DNA from: Rhodospirillaceae bacterium UBA1479
Lineage (GTDB): Bacteria; Pseudomonadota; Alphaproteobacteria; Rhodospirillales; Casp-alpha2
Direction of reading: 5' to 3'
Assembly: GCA_002325375.1 (NCBI GenBank)
Contig: DCRZ01000008.1
Location: forward strand, 63,438 to 127,437
DNA: 64,000 nt
Part shown: positions 33,275 through 40,923 of the stretch, piece by piece
Position numbering within the stretch: position 1 is the first letter of the stretch
How the letters are laid out: each line of letters begins with the position of its first letter
Made by a program: the position numbers and the translations under genes
Notes under the pieces: model-generated
What the model was told of the DNA's origin: nothing
Database searches by the model: none
Seen by the model: the letters and a program-made list of their open reading frames with translations, nothing else

Positions 33275-33379
33275 ATGACCCAACGCCGCCGCATCCTGCT
33301 GACCGTCCTGGCCCTGAGCCTCGGCATCCTTTTGGTGTCGGTCGCGTTTTCCCTGCGCTGGGGAGGGCCTCACCCATAG
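33275..33379 (+). CDS. Small single-span membrane protein (34 residues) behind the ferric reductase
   Basis: MTQRRRILLTVLALSLGILL begins this 34-residue protein, which ends LRWGGPHP. A basic head (RRR) and one hydrophobic segment of about 20 residues predict a single membrane helix with its N-terminus inside. The start ATG lies 6 bases behind GAGG, which overlaps the stop region of the ferric reductase, so translation is probably coupled. Its last 10 bases overlap the 3' end of the convergent sulfite-oxidase-like gene. Too short for most gene callers. It could be an accessory subunit of the flavocytochrome; that is inference. Confidence 0.6.
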   Translation: MTQRRRILLTVLALSLGILLVSVAFSLRWGGPHP

Positions 33380-34116
33380 CGTTGCTGTTTCCAGGGATCG
33401 CCCAGATTGTGATAGCCGCGGGTTTCCCAATAGCCCGGGGCGTCCTTTTCCAGGAAGGTAATCTGGCGCAGCCATTTGGCGCTTTTCCAAAAATACAGGC
33501 TGGGCACCACGGCCCGCGCCGGGCCGCCGTGGTCGCGCGGCAGCGGCGCCCCGCCCCAGGAATGGGCGATCAGGGAGGCGTCCGCCAGGAAATGGTCGAG
33601 CGGCAGGTTGGTGGTATAGCCGTCGTGACTGTGCAGCACGGCGAAGGCCGCATTGTCGCGCAGGTCCGCCGCCTCGGCCAAAGTCCGCACGGCGACGCCG
33701 CCCCAGCGGTTGTCGTATTTGGACCAGGACGTGACGCAATGAATGTCCGTGGTCAGATCGACCTGCGGCAGGGCCAGGAACTGGGCCCAGGACAAAGTCA
33801 GCGGCCGTTCGACGGCGCCCAGGACCTTCATTTCCCATTGATCGGTCGGCACCAGCGGCCGGTGGCCCAGATCGAGGACGGGCCAGTCCTTGGCGAGGTG
33901 CTGGCCTGGCGGCAGGCGCCCGCCGCCGTCCAATCGGCCCGGGGGCAGGCGCTTGTCCCGCGCCCATTGTTCCTTGGTCTGGGTCAGTTTGCTTTCCGGC
34001 GGCGGCGCGGTTAGCGATGCGTCCTTTTCCGCCTGGGCCTTCATGTCGCCCAACAACGAGCCGTCGCGCCCGGCGAACAGGTCTTTGAAGCGGTCGTCGT
34101 CACCACCGCCCGGCAT
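33370..34116 (-). CDS. Sulfite-oxidase-like molybdopterin oxidoreductase, cytoplasmic type
   Basis: 248 residues. The core is the SUOX/MsrP molybdopterin fold, with the molybdenum-ligating cysteine in TTDIHCVTSWSKYDNRWGGV, then HSHDGYTTNL, DHGGPARAVVPSLYFWKSAKW and the C-terminal GYWETRGYHNLGDPW. There is no Tat signal; the N-terminus is acidic and hydrophilic (MPGGGDDDRFKDLFAGRDG), unlike periplasmic MsrP. It resembles the YuiH group. Substrate unknown. It converges on the ferric-reductase operon and lies 5 bases downstream of smpB on the same strand. Confidence 0.88.
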   Translation of the reverse strand: MPGGGDDDRFKDLFAGRDGSLLGDMKAQAEKDASLTAPPPESKLTQTKEQWARDKRLPPGRLDGGGRLPPGQHLAKDWPVLDLGHRPLVPTDQWEMKVLGAVERPLTLSWAQFLALPQVDLTTDIHCVTSWSKYDNRWGGVAVRTLAEAADLRDNAAFAVLHSHDGYTTNLPLDHFLADASLIAHSWGGAPLPRDHGGPARAVVPSLYFWKSAKWLRQITFLEKDAPGYWETRGYHNLGDPWKQQRYG

Positions 34117-34121
34117 TGGGA

Positions 34122-34601
34122 TTATCCCTTGTCGCGCATCAGGCGCGCCTTTTGCCGGCCCCAGTCGCGGGCCTTGGTGGTTTCGCGCTTGTCGTACTGA
34201 TGCTTGCCTTCGGCCAGGGCCAGTTGAACCTTGGCCAGACCGCGCTTGTTGAAATAGATGGCCAGCGGCACCAGGGCCATGCCCTTGCGGTTGACCGCCC
34301 CCGACAGGCGCGCGATCTCGCGCCGGTGCAGCAGCATCTTGCGCTTACGCTTGGGCTCGTGATTGTTGGGGCCCGCTTGCTCGTAGCGGGGAATGTCGGC
34401 GTTGTAGAGGTACAGTTCCCCGTCCTCGTCCGCCGCATAGGCGTCGACCAGGGAGCCCCGGCCCAGGCGCAGGGACTTGACCTCGGTCCCGGTCAGCATC
34501 AGGCCGGCCTCGACATCCTCAAGAATGAAGTAGTTGTGCCGCGCCTTGCGGTTCTGGGCCACCACGTTGCCGGGCGGGCCCTTTTTCTTTTTTGTGGCCA
34601 T
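34122..34601 (-). CDS. smpB: SsrA-binding protein SmpB
   Basis: 159 residues. SmpB binds tmRNA and brings it to stalled ribosomes. The OB-fold start [34 protein letters not shown] and [14 protein letters not shown] are intact, as is the basic C-terminal tail ([18 protein letters not shown]) that enters the mRNA channel. It follows dapA by 32 bases; dapA-smpB is a conserved alphaproteobacterial pair. The ssrA gene is not in the window. Confidence 0.98.
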   Translation of the reverse strand: MATKKKKGPPGNVVAQNRKARHNYFILEDVEAGLMLTGTEVKSLRLGRGSLVDAYAADEDGELYLYNADIPRYEQAGPNNHEPKRKRKMLLHRREIARLSGAVNRKGMALVPLAIYFNKRGLAKVQLALAEGKHQYDKRETTKARDWGRQKARLMRDKG

Positions 34602-34633
34602 GGTAAGGGACTTTCACGCACTCAGGGGTGCGG

Positions 34634-35509
34634 TCAGTTAAGCAGTCCGGCGGCGACCATGGCTTCGCGCACCCGGGTCTTGCTCGTCTCGGCGATCTCG
34701 CAGATCGGCAGACGGGTTTCCGCCGAACACTTGCCGAGCAGCGACGCCGCGTACTTGACCGGCCCGGGGCTGGTTTCGCAGAACAGGGCGTTGTGTACGG
34801 GCGTCAGGCGGTCCTGCAGTTCCATCACCTTGGTCATGTCGCCTTCGCGCCAGGCGCGCTGCATGTCGGCGCACATTCGGGGTGCGATATTGGCCGTCAC
34901 GGAAATGCAGCCGTGGCCGCCCGCCGCCATGAACGGGATCGCGGTGCCGTCCTCGCCGGACATCTGGCAGAAATCCTTCTTGATCGCGAGCCGCGTGTTG
35001 ATCGGCCGCGCCAGGTCCTGGGTCGCGTCCTTGACGCCGACGATGTTGGGCAGTTCCGCCAGCCGCGCCATGGTGGCGACGGACATGTCGACGATGGAGC
35101 GGCCGGGAATGTTGTAGATGATGATCGGCAGGCCGCCTTCGTCATGGATGGTCTTATAGTGCAGGTACAAACCTTCCTGGGTCGGCTTGTTGTAATAGGG
35201 CGTGACGACCAGCGCCGCATCGGCCCCGGCGGCCTTGGCGTGCTTGGTCAACTCGACCGCTTCCTTGGTCGAGTTCGATCCCGCGCCGGCGATCACGGGC
35301 ACGCGGCCGTCAGCGGCCTCGATGCACCATTCGGTGACCTTCATATGCTCTTCATGGCTGAGGGTCGGCGACTCGCCTGTCGTGCCGCAGGGCACCAGGC
35401 CGTCCGTACCTTCGGAGATCTGCCAATCAACGAAGTTCTTGAATGCCGATTCGTCCACCGCTCCATCCTTGAAGGGGGTAATCAGCGCAGGGAAAGAGCC
35501 CTTGAACAT
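34634..35509 (-). CDS. dapA: 4-hydroxy-tetrahydrodipicolinate synthase
   Basis: 291 residues with AAGGAG before the ATG. DapA condenses pyruvate with aspartate semialdehyde in lysine and peptidoglycan precursor synthesis. The Schiff-base lysine is K160 in [10 protein letters not shown], the proton-relay tyrosine is Y132 in [10 protein letters not shown], and the threonine pair is in [10 protein letters not shown]. The divergent neighbour is a lytic transglycosylase, another cell-wall function. Confidence 0.98.
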   Translation of the reverse strand: MFKGSFPALITPFKDGAVDESAFKNFVDWQISEGTDGLVPCGTTGESPTLSHEEHMKVTEWCIEAADGRVPVIAGAGSNSTKEAVELTKHAKAAGADAALVVTPYYNKPTQEGLYLHYKTIHDEGGLPIIIYNIPGRSIVDMSVATMARLAELPNIVGVKDATQDLARPINTRLAIKKDFCQMSGEDGTAIPFMAAGGHGCISVTANIAPRMCADMQRAWREGDMTKVMELQDRLTPVHNALFCETSPGPVKYAASLLGKCSAETRLPICEIAETSKTRVREAMVAAGLLN

Positions 35510-35627
35510 CGTTCACTCCTTAGTCTCGTGCGGGGCCTCGGGATTGAGCGGACCATAGCCCTGACCGGCTTCGTCGGCAAGCATGGACCGCCGCCAGCTG
35601 GACCGTGTTTTGTCACGATTGCATCGC

Positions 35628-35656
35628 TTGTTGCCAGCCCCCCGAAATCGTATCAT
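35628..35656 (+). promoter_or_regulatory. Sigma-70 promoter of the lytic transglycosylase, likely leaderless
   Basis: TTGTTG (35628-35633), a 17-base spacer and TATCAT (35651-35656). The -10 ends only 7 bases before the ATG at 35664, so transcription would start at or next to the start codon and give a leaderless or near-leaderless mRNA. Confidence 0.5.
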
Positions 35657-35663
35657 CGCGGCC

Positions 35664-37730
35664 ATGATGCGGCAGATTGCCACGCAATCCGTGATCAGGC
35701 CGCCAAAACGAGGAGGCCTAGCGCCATCGGGGGTATTCCGGTGGGTGTGTGCCTTTTGCGTCCTTGTCGGGCTGACCATCGGCGCCCAGGCGGGGACGAA
35801 GGCCGTCAGTGCGCCCGAACCCGTCAATTCCCGCGACCTCGCCATCATGACCAAGGCCTTCAAGGCCATGGACCTGGGTAAATGGTCCGAGGTCAAATCC
35901 CTGGAATCCACAACCAAGGACCCTCTCGCCCGCAAATTGATTCAATGGGGGCGGCTGTCGTCCTACAGCGGCCCGGCGGAATTCGACGAATTGTCGGCCT
36001 TCCTCTACAACAATCCGCAATGGCCCCGATCCTGGCGCATCAACGCCAAGGCCGAGGCACGCCTGTCGGCGACGGAAGCCGACGACGTGGTTCTGGCCTG
36101 GTTCACGGGGCGGCAACCGGTCACGGCGCTGGGTAAGGCACGCTTTGCGGTGGCCTTGCTCAATCGCGGCGACAAGAAGGACGAAGACCGGGCCACCGCC
36201 ATGCTGCGCGATGCCTGGATCAACGGCGATTTCTCCAAGGCTGACGAAAAACACTTCATGGGCCGCCACGGCAAGCGTCTTCGCACGTCGGATCATATCG
36301 CCCGCCTTGACCGCCTGTTGTGGGAAGGCCGCTATTGGGCCGTGCGCCGGCATTTATGGCGCGTGCCCAAGGCCTATCAGAAGCTCGGCCTGGCGCGCAT
36401 TTCCCTACGTCGCCAGATGGGCAATGTGGATGCCCTGGTCGCCAAGGTGCCGGATAACCTGCAACGTGACCCGGGCCTGATCTATGAGCGGCTGCGCTGG
36501 CGGCGCAAGAAAGGCAAGGAATCGGCCCTCGACCTCGTCCGCTACCTGCCGGGCGATCAGCCCCATCCGGAATTGTGGTGGGAGGAACGATCAACCCTGG
36601 TGCGCCGGGCTCTGCGCAAAGGGTTCGTCACGGACGCCTACCGCATCGCCCGCAACCACGGGCTCAGCGAAGGGGCCGATTATGCCGAGGCCGAATGGCT
36701 GGCCGGTTGGGTCGCCCTGCGCTTTTTGAACGAACCCAAGGTGGCGCTTCAGCATTTCCAACGTATGTACGCCCGGGTCAATTATCCCGTTTCCCTGTCG
36801 CGTGGCGCCTATTGGATTGCGCGCAGCTTTGACGACCTAAATCAGCCGCAGCGGGCCATCGAATGGTTTGCCCGTGCCGCTCACCACCCGACGACCTATT
36901 ACGGGCAACTGTCTTTGGCCCGTGTCGACCCGGCGGCTGTCCTGCGCCTGCCGCCCGACCCGGAACCGGACGCGGATCTGGTCCGACAGTTTCAGTCCCA
37001 TGAATTGACCCGCGCGTTCCGCGCCCTATCCGCCGCCGGGGCCGATCATGCGCTGCGTGCGGTGCTGGAAACCCTGCTGGACCGGGCCGACGAAAACCCG
37101 GGCTGGCGCGTGCTGACCGCCGACCTGGCGGCAGAGGCCGAACGCCGCGACCTTGCCGTGCGGGTCGCCAAACAATCGCTCCGCGACGGGCTGATGCTGG
37201 CCAGTCATGGTTATCCCGCGATCACCCTGCCCCGCCTTCCGACGAAGTGGAACCTGCCGCCGCTGGAAGCGGCCCTGGTGCTGGGCATGATCCGCCAGGA
37301 AAGCGCCTTTCGCGGCAATGCCGTCAGCCGTGCCAGCGCCCAGGGCCTGATGCAGCTGATGCCGGCCACGGCCAAGGTGGTGGCAAAGCGGCAGGGCCTG
37401 CCGTTCTCACGCGCCCGCCTGATCACCGACGCAAGCTACAACCTGACCCTGGGGCAGACCTATCTGGCCGGTCTGATCACCGAATTCGACGGCTCCTACG
37501 TGCTGTCGGTGGCCGGATACAACGCCGGGCCGCACCGGGTGCGCCGCTGGCTCAAGGAATATGGCGACCCCAGGCAGAAGGAGGTGGACGTCATCGACTG
37601 GGTCGAGATGATCCCCTTCGACGAAACCCGCGATTACGTCCAGCGGGTGATGGAGAATTTGCACGTCTATCGTTCGCGCCTGTCGGGCACGGAAGTCGCC
37701 TTCGCCCCATACGCCGATCTGGCGCGCTGA
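35664..37730 (+). CDS. Soluble lytic murein transglycosylase (Slt70-like)
   Basis: 688 residues from ATG 35664 (a tandem ATG follows). It cleaves peptidoglycan glycan strands with formation of 1,6-anhydromuramyl ends. A signal peptide is visible (GVFRWVCAFCVLVGLTIGAQA), pointing to the periplasm. A long superhelical region of TPR-like repeats fills residues 60-510. The catalytic domain has MIRQESAFRGNAVSRASAQG (glutamate in RQES), LMQLMPATA, and YVLSVAGYNAGPHRV. The frame extends upstream to 35583, but that part lacks a signal-like start and overlaps the promoter. Confidence 0.94.
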   Translation: MMRQIATQSVIRPPKRGGLAPSGVFRWVCAFCVLVGLTIGAQAGTKAVSAPEPVNSRDLAIMTKAFKAMDLGKWSEVKSLESTTKDPLARKLIQWGRLSSYSGPAEFDELSAFLYNNPQWPRSWRINAKAEARLSATEADDVVLAWFTGRQPVTALGKARFAVALLNRGDKKDEDRATAMLRDAWINGDFSKADEKHFMGRHGKRLRTSDHIARLDRLLWEGRYWAVRRHLWRVPKAYQKLGLARISLRRQMGNVDALVAKVPDNLQRDPGLIYERLRWRRKKGKESALDLVRYLPGDQPHPELWWEERSTLVRRALRKGFVTDAYRIARNHGLSEGADYAEAEWLAGWVALRFLNEPKVALQHFQRMYARVNYPVSLSRGAYWIARSFDDLNQPQRAIEWFARAAHHPTTYYGQLSLARVDPAAVLRLPPDPEPDADLVRQFQSHELTRAFRALSAAGADHALRAVLETLLDRADENPGWRVLTADLAAEAERRDLAVRVAKQSLRDGLMLASHGYPAITLPRLPTKWNLPPLEAALVLGMIRQESAFRGNAVSRASAQGLMQLMPATAKVVAKRQGLPFSRARLITDASYNLTLGQTYLAGLITEFDGSYVLSVAGYNAGPHRVRRWLKEYGDPRQKEVDVIDWVEMIPFDETRDYVQRVMENLHVYRSRLSGTEVAFAPYADLAR

Positions 37731-37801
37731 GCCGTTCACCCGGGAAATCCGATCAGTCATCCCATTCACCGGATAGTGACCCGCAATCTAGCCGCCTGTT
37801 G

Positions 37802-37830
37802 TTGACCGTCTTTCCGGCGCCGCCCATAAC
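37802..37830 (+). promoter_or_regulatory. Candidate sigma-70 promoter of the dehalogenase operon
   Basis: TTGACC (37802-37807), a 17-base spacer and CATAAC (37825-37830), about 50 bases before the first ATG of the three-gene unit. Confidence 0.55.
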
Positions 37831-37881
37831 GGCAAGACCATTCAGGGATCATCAGGCATGGAAATGGGGAGGATTTGAGAC

Positions 37882-38571
37882 ATGGCGCACGACCAATTGA
37901 CGGATATCGGGGCCTGTGTGTTCGACGCTTACGGCACCCTGTTCGACGTCGCCGCGGCAGCAGCCCATTGCAAGGACGACCTGGGCGACAACATGGCGCC
38001 GCTGGCCACCCTGTGGCGCGACAAGCAGCTGTCCTATTCCTGGCTGCGCTCGCTGATGGGTGAATACGTGGAATTCTGGCAAGTGACGCAAGACGGGCTC
38101 GATTACGCCCTGGCGGCTCTCGGCCTCGACGGCGATCCGGTCCTGCGTCAGAAACTGCTCGACCTCTACTTCAAGCTCGACGCCTATCCCGAGGTGAAGG
38201 GCGTGTTGACCGCTCTGAAGGCGGCCGGCCTGAAGACCGCGATCCTGTCCAACGGCTCACCCGACATGCTGGCGGCGGCCGTTGCCAACGCTGATATCGG
38301 TGCCGTTCTGGACGACGTACAGTCGGTTGCCGACGTGGGGATTTTCAAGCCCCATCCCAGCGTCTATCAAATGTCCGTCGACCGCCTGGGCGTCGAGGCC
38401 GGGCGCATCTGCTTCATGTCGTCCAATGCCTGGGACGCGGCGGCGGCGGCGAATTTCGGTTTCCGGGTCGTCTGGGTCAACCGGTTCAAGCAGCCGCCGG
38501 AACGCCTGCCGGGCAAGATCGTCACGCAGCTCGACAATCTGAGCGGCCTGCCCGGCCTGCTCGGCCTGTAA
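37882..38571 (+). CDS. Haloacid dehalogenase, type II (HAD superfamily)
   Basis: 229 residues. The pattern fits L-2-haloacid dehalogenases, which replace a halogen on a 2-haloacid by hydroxyl. The nucleophile D15 is in VFDAYGTLFDV, an arginine in TLWRDKQLSYSWL, the serine/asparagine pair in ILSNGSPDML, a lysine in GIFKPHPSVY, and the SSNAWDAAAA motif holds S, N and D. GGAGG lies about 11 bases before the ATG. First gene of a unit with an alpha/beta hydrolase (6-base gap) and a dehydratase. A general acid phosphatase role cannot be excluded, but the motif set favours dehalogenase. Confidence 0.9.
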   Translation: MAHDQLTDIGACVFDAYGTLFDVAAAAAHCKDDLGDNMAPLATLWRDKQLSYSWLRSLMGEYVEFWQVTQDGLDYALAALGLDGDPVLRQKLLDLYFKLDAYPEVKGVLTALKAAGLKTAILSNGSPDMLAAAVANADIGAVLDDVQSVADVGIFKPHPSVYQMSVDRLGVEAGRICFMSSNAWDAAAAANFGFRVVWVNRFKQPPERLPGKIVTQLDNLSGLPGLLGL

Positions 38572-38577
38572 CCACGC

Positions 38578-39447
38578 ATGACGGACGCGGGCTTTACCGA
38601 ACACCGGTTCACGGCCCGCGACGGGCTTGCGCTTTATTACCGCGACTATGCGTTCGCCGGGAATGGCCAGGCCCAACGCCCGGCCGTGCTGTGCCTGCCG
38701 GGATTGACCCGCAATTCCAAGGATTTCCATCAGCCGGCCCTGCGCCTGCAAGGCCTGGGCTGGCGCGTGATCTGCCCGGACATGCGCGGGCGCGGGCGCT
38801 CCCCCCATGATCCGGACCCGGCCAACTACCGGGTGGAAACCTATCTGGACGACATGCGCAACCTGCTGGCCGTGCTGGGCTTGCACCGGGTGGTGGTGAT
38901 CGGCACCTCCATGGGCGGCATCATGGCGATGGCCATGGCGGCGGTCATGCCCACGGTGCTGGCGGGCGTGGTCTTAAACGACGTCGGCGCCGTGGTCCCG
39001 GCCGAACCCCTGAAACCGATTATCGACAGCATGCGGGGGCACGGCAGCTTCGCGACCTGGGATCAGGCCGTGTTCGCCCTGCGCCACGGGTTTCCGGACC
39101 TTCCCGCCGACACGGATACGGAATGGATGGACCTGGCACAGGCCACCTTCATCGAGGGACCCGACGGCCGCATCCACCGCGACTGGGACTTGGACATCGT
39201 CAAACCGCTGCTTGCCCTGCCGGCCGGCGACACGGACCTGTGGCCGTATTTTCGCGCCCTCAAACGGGTGCCGACGGGGGTTGTTCGGGGGGCGAAGTCG
39301 GATATTCTGAGCGCCGAAATTCTGACTGCGATGATCCACGATCGCCCCGGGCTGATTCATGCCACGGTGCCGAACGTGGGCCACCCGCCCAACCTTCGCG
39401 AACAACCATCCAAGGAAGTCATCGATGCCGTCCTCGCCCGCGTCTGA
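38578..39447 (+). CDS. Alpha/beta-fold hydrolase
   Basis: 289 residues. LPGLTRNSKDF marks the oxyanion region, CPDMRGRGRS follows, the nucleophile serine is S111 in VIGTSMGGIM, and the histidine is in NVGHPPNL. GAKSDIL holds the likely acid. It is related to the hydrolase at 8505-9347. It begins 6 bases behind the dehalogenase and overlaps the dehydratase start by 23 bases, so the three are one operon. Substrate unknown. Confidence 0.9.
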   Translation: MTDAGFTEHRFTARDGLALYYRDYAFAGNGQAQRPAVLCLPGLTRNSKDFHQPALRLQGLGWRVICPDMRGRGRSPHDPDPANYRVETYLDDMRNLLAVLGLHRVVVIGTSMGGIMAMAMAAVMPTVLAGVVLNDVGAVVPAEPLKPIIDSMRGHGSFATWDQAVFALRHGFPDLPADTDTEWMDLAQATFIEGPDGRIHRDWDLDIVKPLLALPAGDTDLWPYFRALKRVPTGVVRGAKSDILSAEILTAMIHDRPGLIHATVPNVGHPPNLREQPSKEVIDAVLARV

Positions 39448-40429
39448 AGTGCTGACATTTGCCGATATTGAAAACGCCGCCCAGGTTCTGAAAGGCATCG
39501 CCGTCGTCACCCCGGTGCTGGAAAGCCCGCTGCTCAACGCGGCGTTGGGCTTTCGCCTGCGCATCAAGGCGGAGCCGCTGCAGATCACCGGATCGTTCAA
39601 GTTTCGGGGTGCCTACAACGCCATTTCCCGCATTCCCCAGGACAAGCGCGCGGCCGGCGTGGTCGCCTTTTCCTCGGGCAACCATGCCCAGGGTGTGGCG
39701 GCGGCGGCCTCCCTGCTGGGCCTGCCGTCGGTCATCCTGATGCCCAAGGACGCGCCCAAGACCAAGGTCGAATTAACCAAGGCCTGGGGCGCGGAGGTCG
39801 TGACCTTCGACCGCTTCACGGAAAGCCGCGAGGAATTGGGCGCCAAGCTGCGCGAAGAACGGGGCGCCACCTTGATCAAACCTTATGACGATCCCCTGAT
39901 CATGGCCGGTCAGGGCACCCTGGCGGCCGAGGCCGTGCGGACCTGCGCCGCCGAGGGCTGGACGCCCGATATCTTCATCAGCCCCTGCGGCGGCGGCGGG
40001 CTGATCGCCGGCTGTTCGACGTCGGTGCGCGCCCTGTCGCCGGACACGGCCGTCTATTCGGCGGAACCGGCGGGCTTCGATGATACGGCGCGGTCCCTGG
40101 CCGCGAACAAGCGCCTTGCCAACGATCCGGCCGCGCGCTCCATCTGCGACGCGCTGCTGGCCCCGGAACCTGGAGAACTGACCTTCGCCGTCAATTCCGA
40201 ACGTCTGACCGGCGGGCTCTGCGTCACCGACGATGAGGCGATGACCGCCATGGCGGTCGCCTTCAAGTATCTGAAATTAGTGGTGGAACCGGGGGGCGCC
40301 GTGGCCTTGGCCGCCGCGATCACCGGCAAGGTCGACTGCAAGGGGAAAAACGTGTTGGTCGTCTGTTCCGGCGGCAATGCGGACGCGGAAATTTACGCGG
40401 AAGCCCTCAAGCGGCCCCTGCCGTTCTAA
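39425..40429 (+). CDS. Threonine/serine dehydratase (PLP fold type II), no ACT domain
   Basis: 334 residues from ATG 39425, inside the end of the hydrolase gene. The PLP lysine is K59 in TGSFKFRGAY; SSGNHAQGVA and the glycine loop PCGGGGLIAG bind the cofactor. The C-terminus ends without an ACT domain, so it lacks the usual feedback module. It may deaminate threonine or serine, or act as a hydroxyamino-acid dehydratase for another substrate made by this operon. Serine racemase-type activity is possible. Confidence 0.92.
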   Translation: MPSSPASEVLTFADIENAAQVLKGIAVVTPVLESPLLNAALGFRLRIKAEPLQITGSFKFRGAYNAISRIPQDKRAAGVVAFSSGNHAQGVAAAASLLGLPSVILMPKDAPKTKVELTKAWGAEVVTFDRFTESREELGAKLREERGATLIKPYDDPLIMAGQGTLAAEAVRTCAAEGWTPDIFISPCGGGGLIAGCSTSVRALSPDTAVYSAEPAGFDDTARSLAANKRLANDPAARSICDALLAPEPGELTFAVNSERLTGGLCVTDDEAMTAMAVAFKYLKLVVEPGGAVALAAAITGKVDCKGKNVLVVCSGGNADAEIYAEALKRPLPF

Positions 40430-40473
40430 AAACGAAAAAAGTGCGGTCGGGTCCCGGCGCCGTCTTCGATGCC

Positions 40474-40923
40474 TTATTCGGCGGCGGCGGGTGCAGTCTT
40501 GGGCGTGGACGCGGAGGCGATGGTCTGCCGGACGGCATCGACATCCTTCTTTTCGACCAGGCGCTTGCAGTGACCTTCCAGGAAGGCCCCGTTTTCGATC
40601 GCCAGATCTTCGTGAAGAATGTCGCCGATGACGCGCGCCGAGCGCGCCAGGGTCACGGACCGGGCCTTGATCTGGCCATTGATGGTGCCGTGGACTTGCA
40701 CCCGATCTGCGACGATTTCGCCCTTGATGTTGGCGGTTTCGCCAACAAGCAGGCTTTTTGTGCGGATATCGCCGTCGATGGTGCCGTCGATTTGGATTTC
40801 ACCTTCCGAGCTCAGATCCCCGATGATGCGAAGGTCGGCCGAAATAATAGACGGACCGGCCGATTTCACCGTGGGCTGTTGGCCGCTTTGGCTGCTCGTA
40901 CCCTTACTTGTCTTTGAAAACAT
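40474..40923 (-). CDS. Bactofilin (polymer-forming cytoskeletal protein)
   Basis: 149 residues. Bactofilins form nucleotide-free filaments at the membrane and organise cell-wall enzymes. The beta-helix core repeats are visible (IISADLRIIGDLSSEGEIQI, DGTIDGDIRTKSLLVGETAN, IKGEIVADRVQVHGTINGQI, KARSVTLARSARVIGDILHE). Flexible tails flank it, as usual. Its start overlaps the stop of the M23 peptidase gene by 20 bases, implying translational coupling with that wall enzyme. Confidence 0.95.
   Translation of the reverse strand: MFSKTSKGTSSQSGQQPTVKSAGPSIISADLRIIGDLSSEGEIQIDGTIDGDIRTKSLLVGETANIKGEIVADRVQVHGTINGQIKARSVTLARSARVIGDILHEDLAIENGAFLEGHCKRLVEKKDVDAVRQTIASASTPKTAPAAAE

Noticed and set aside
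40430..40462. GC-rich inverted repeat with a T-run on the minus strand behind the bactofilin gene
   Set aside because: Only three plus three pairs with a mismatch between them can form, too weak to call a terminator.
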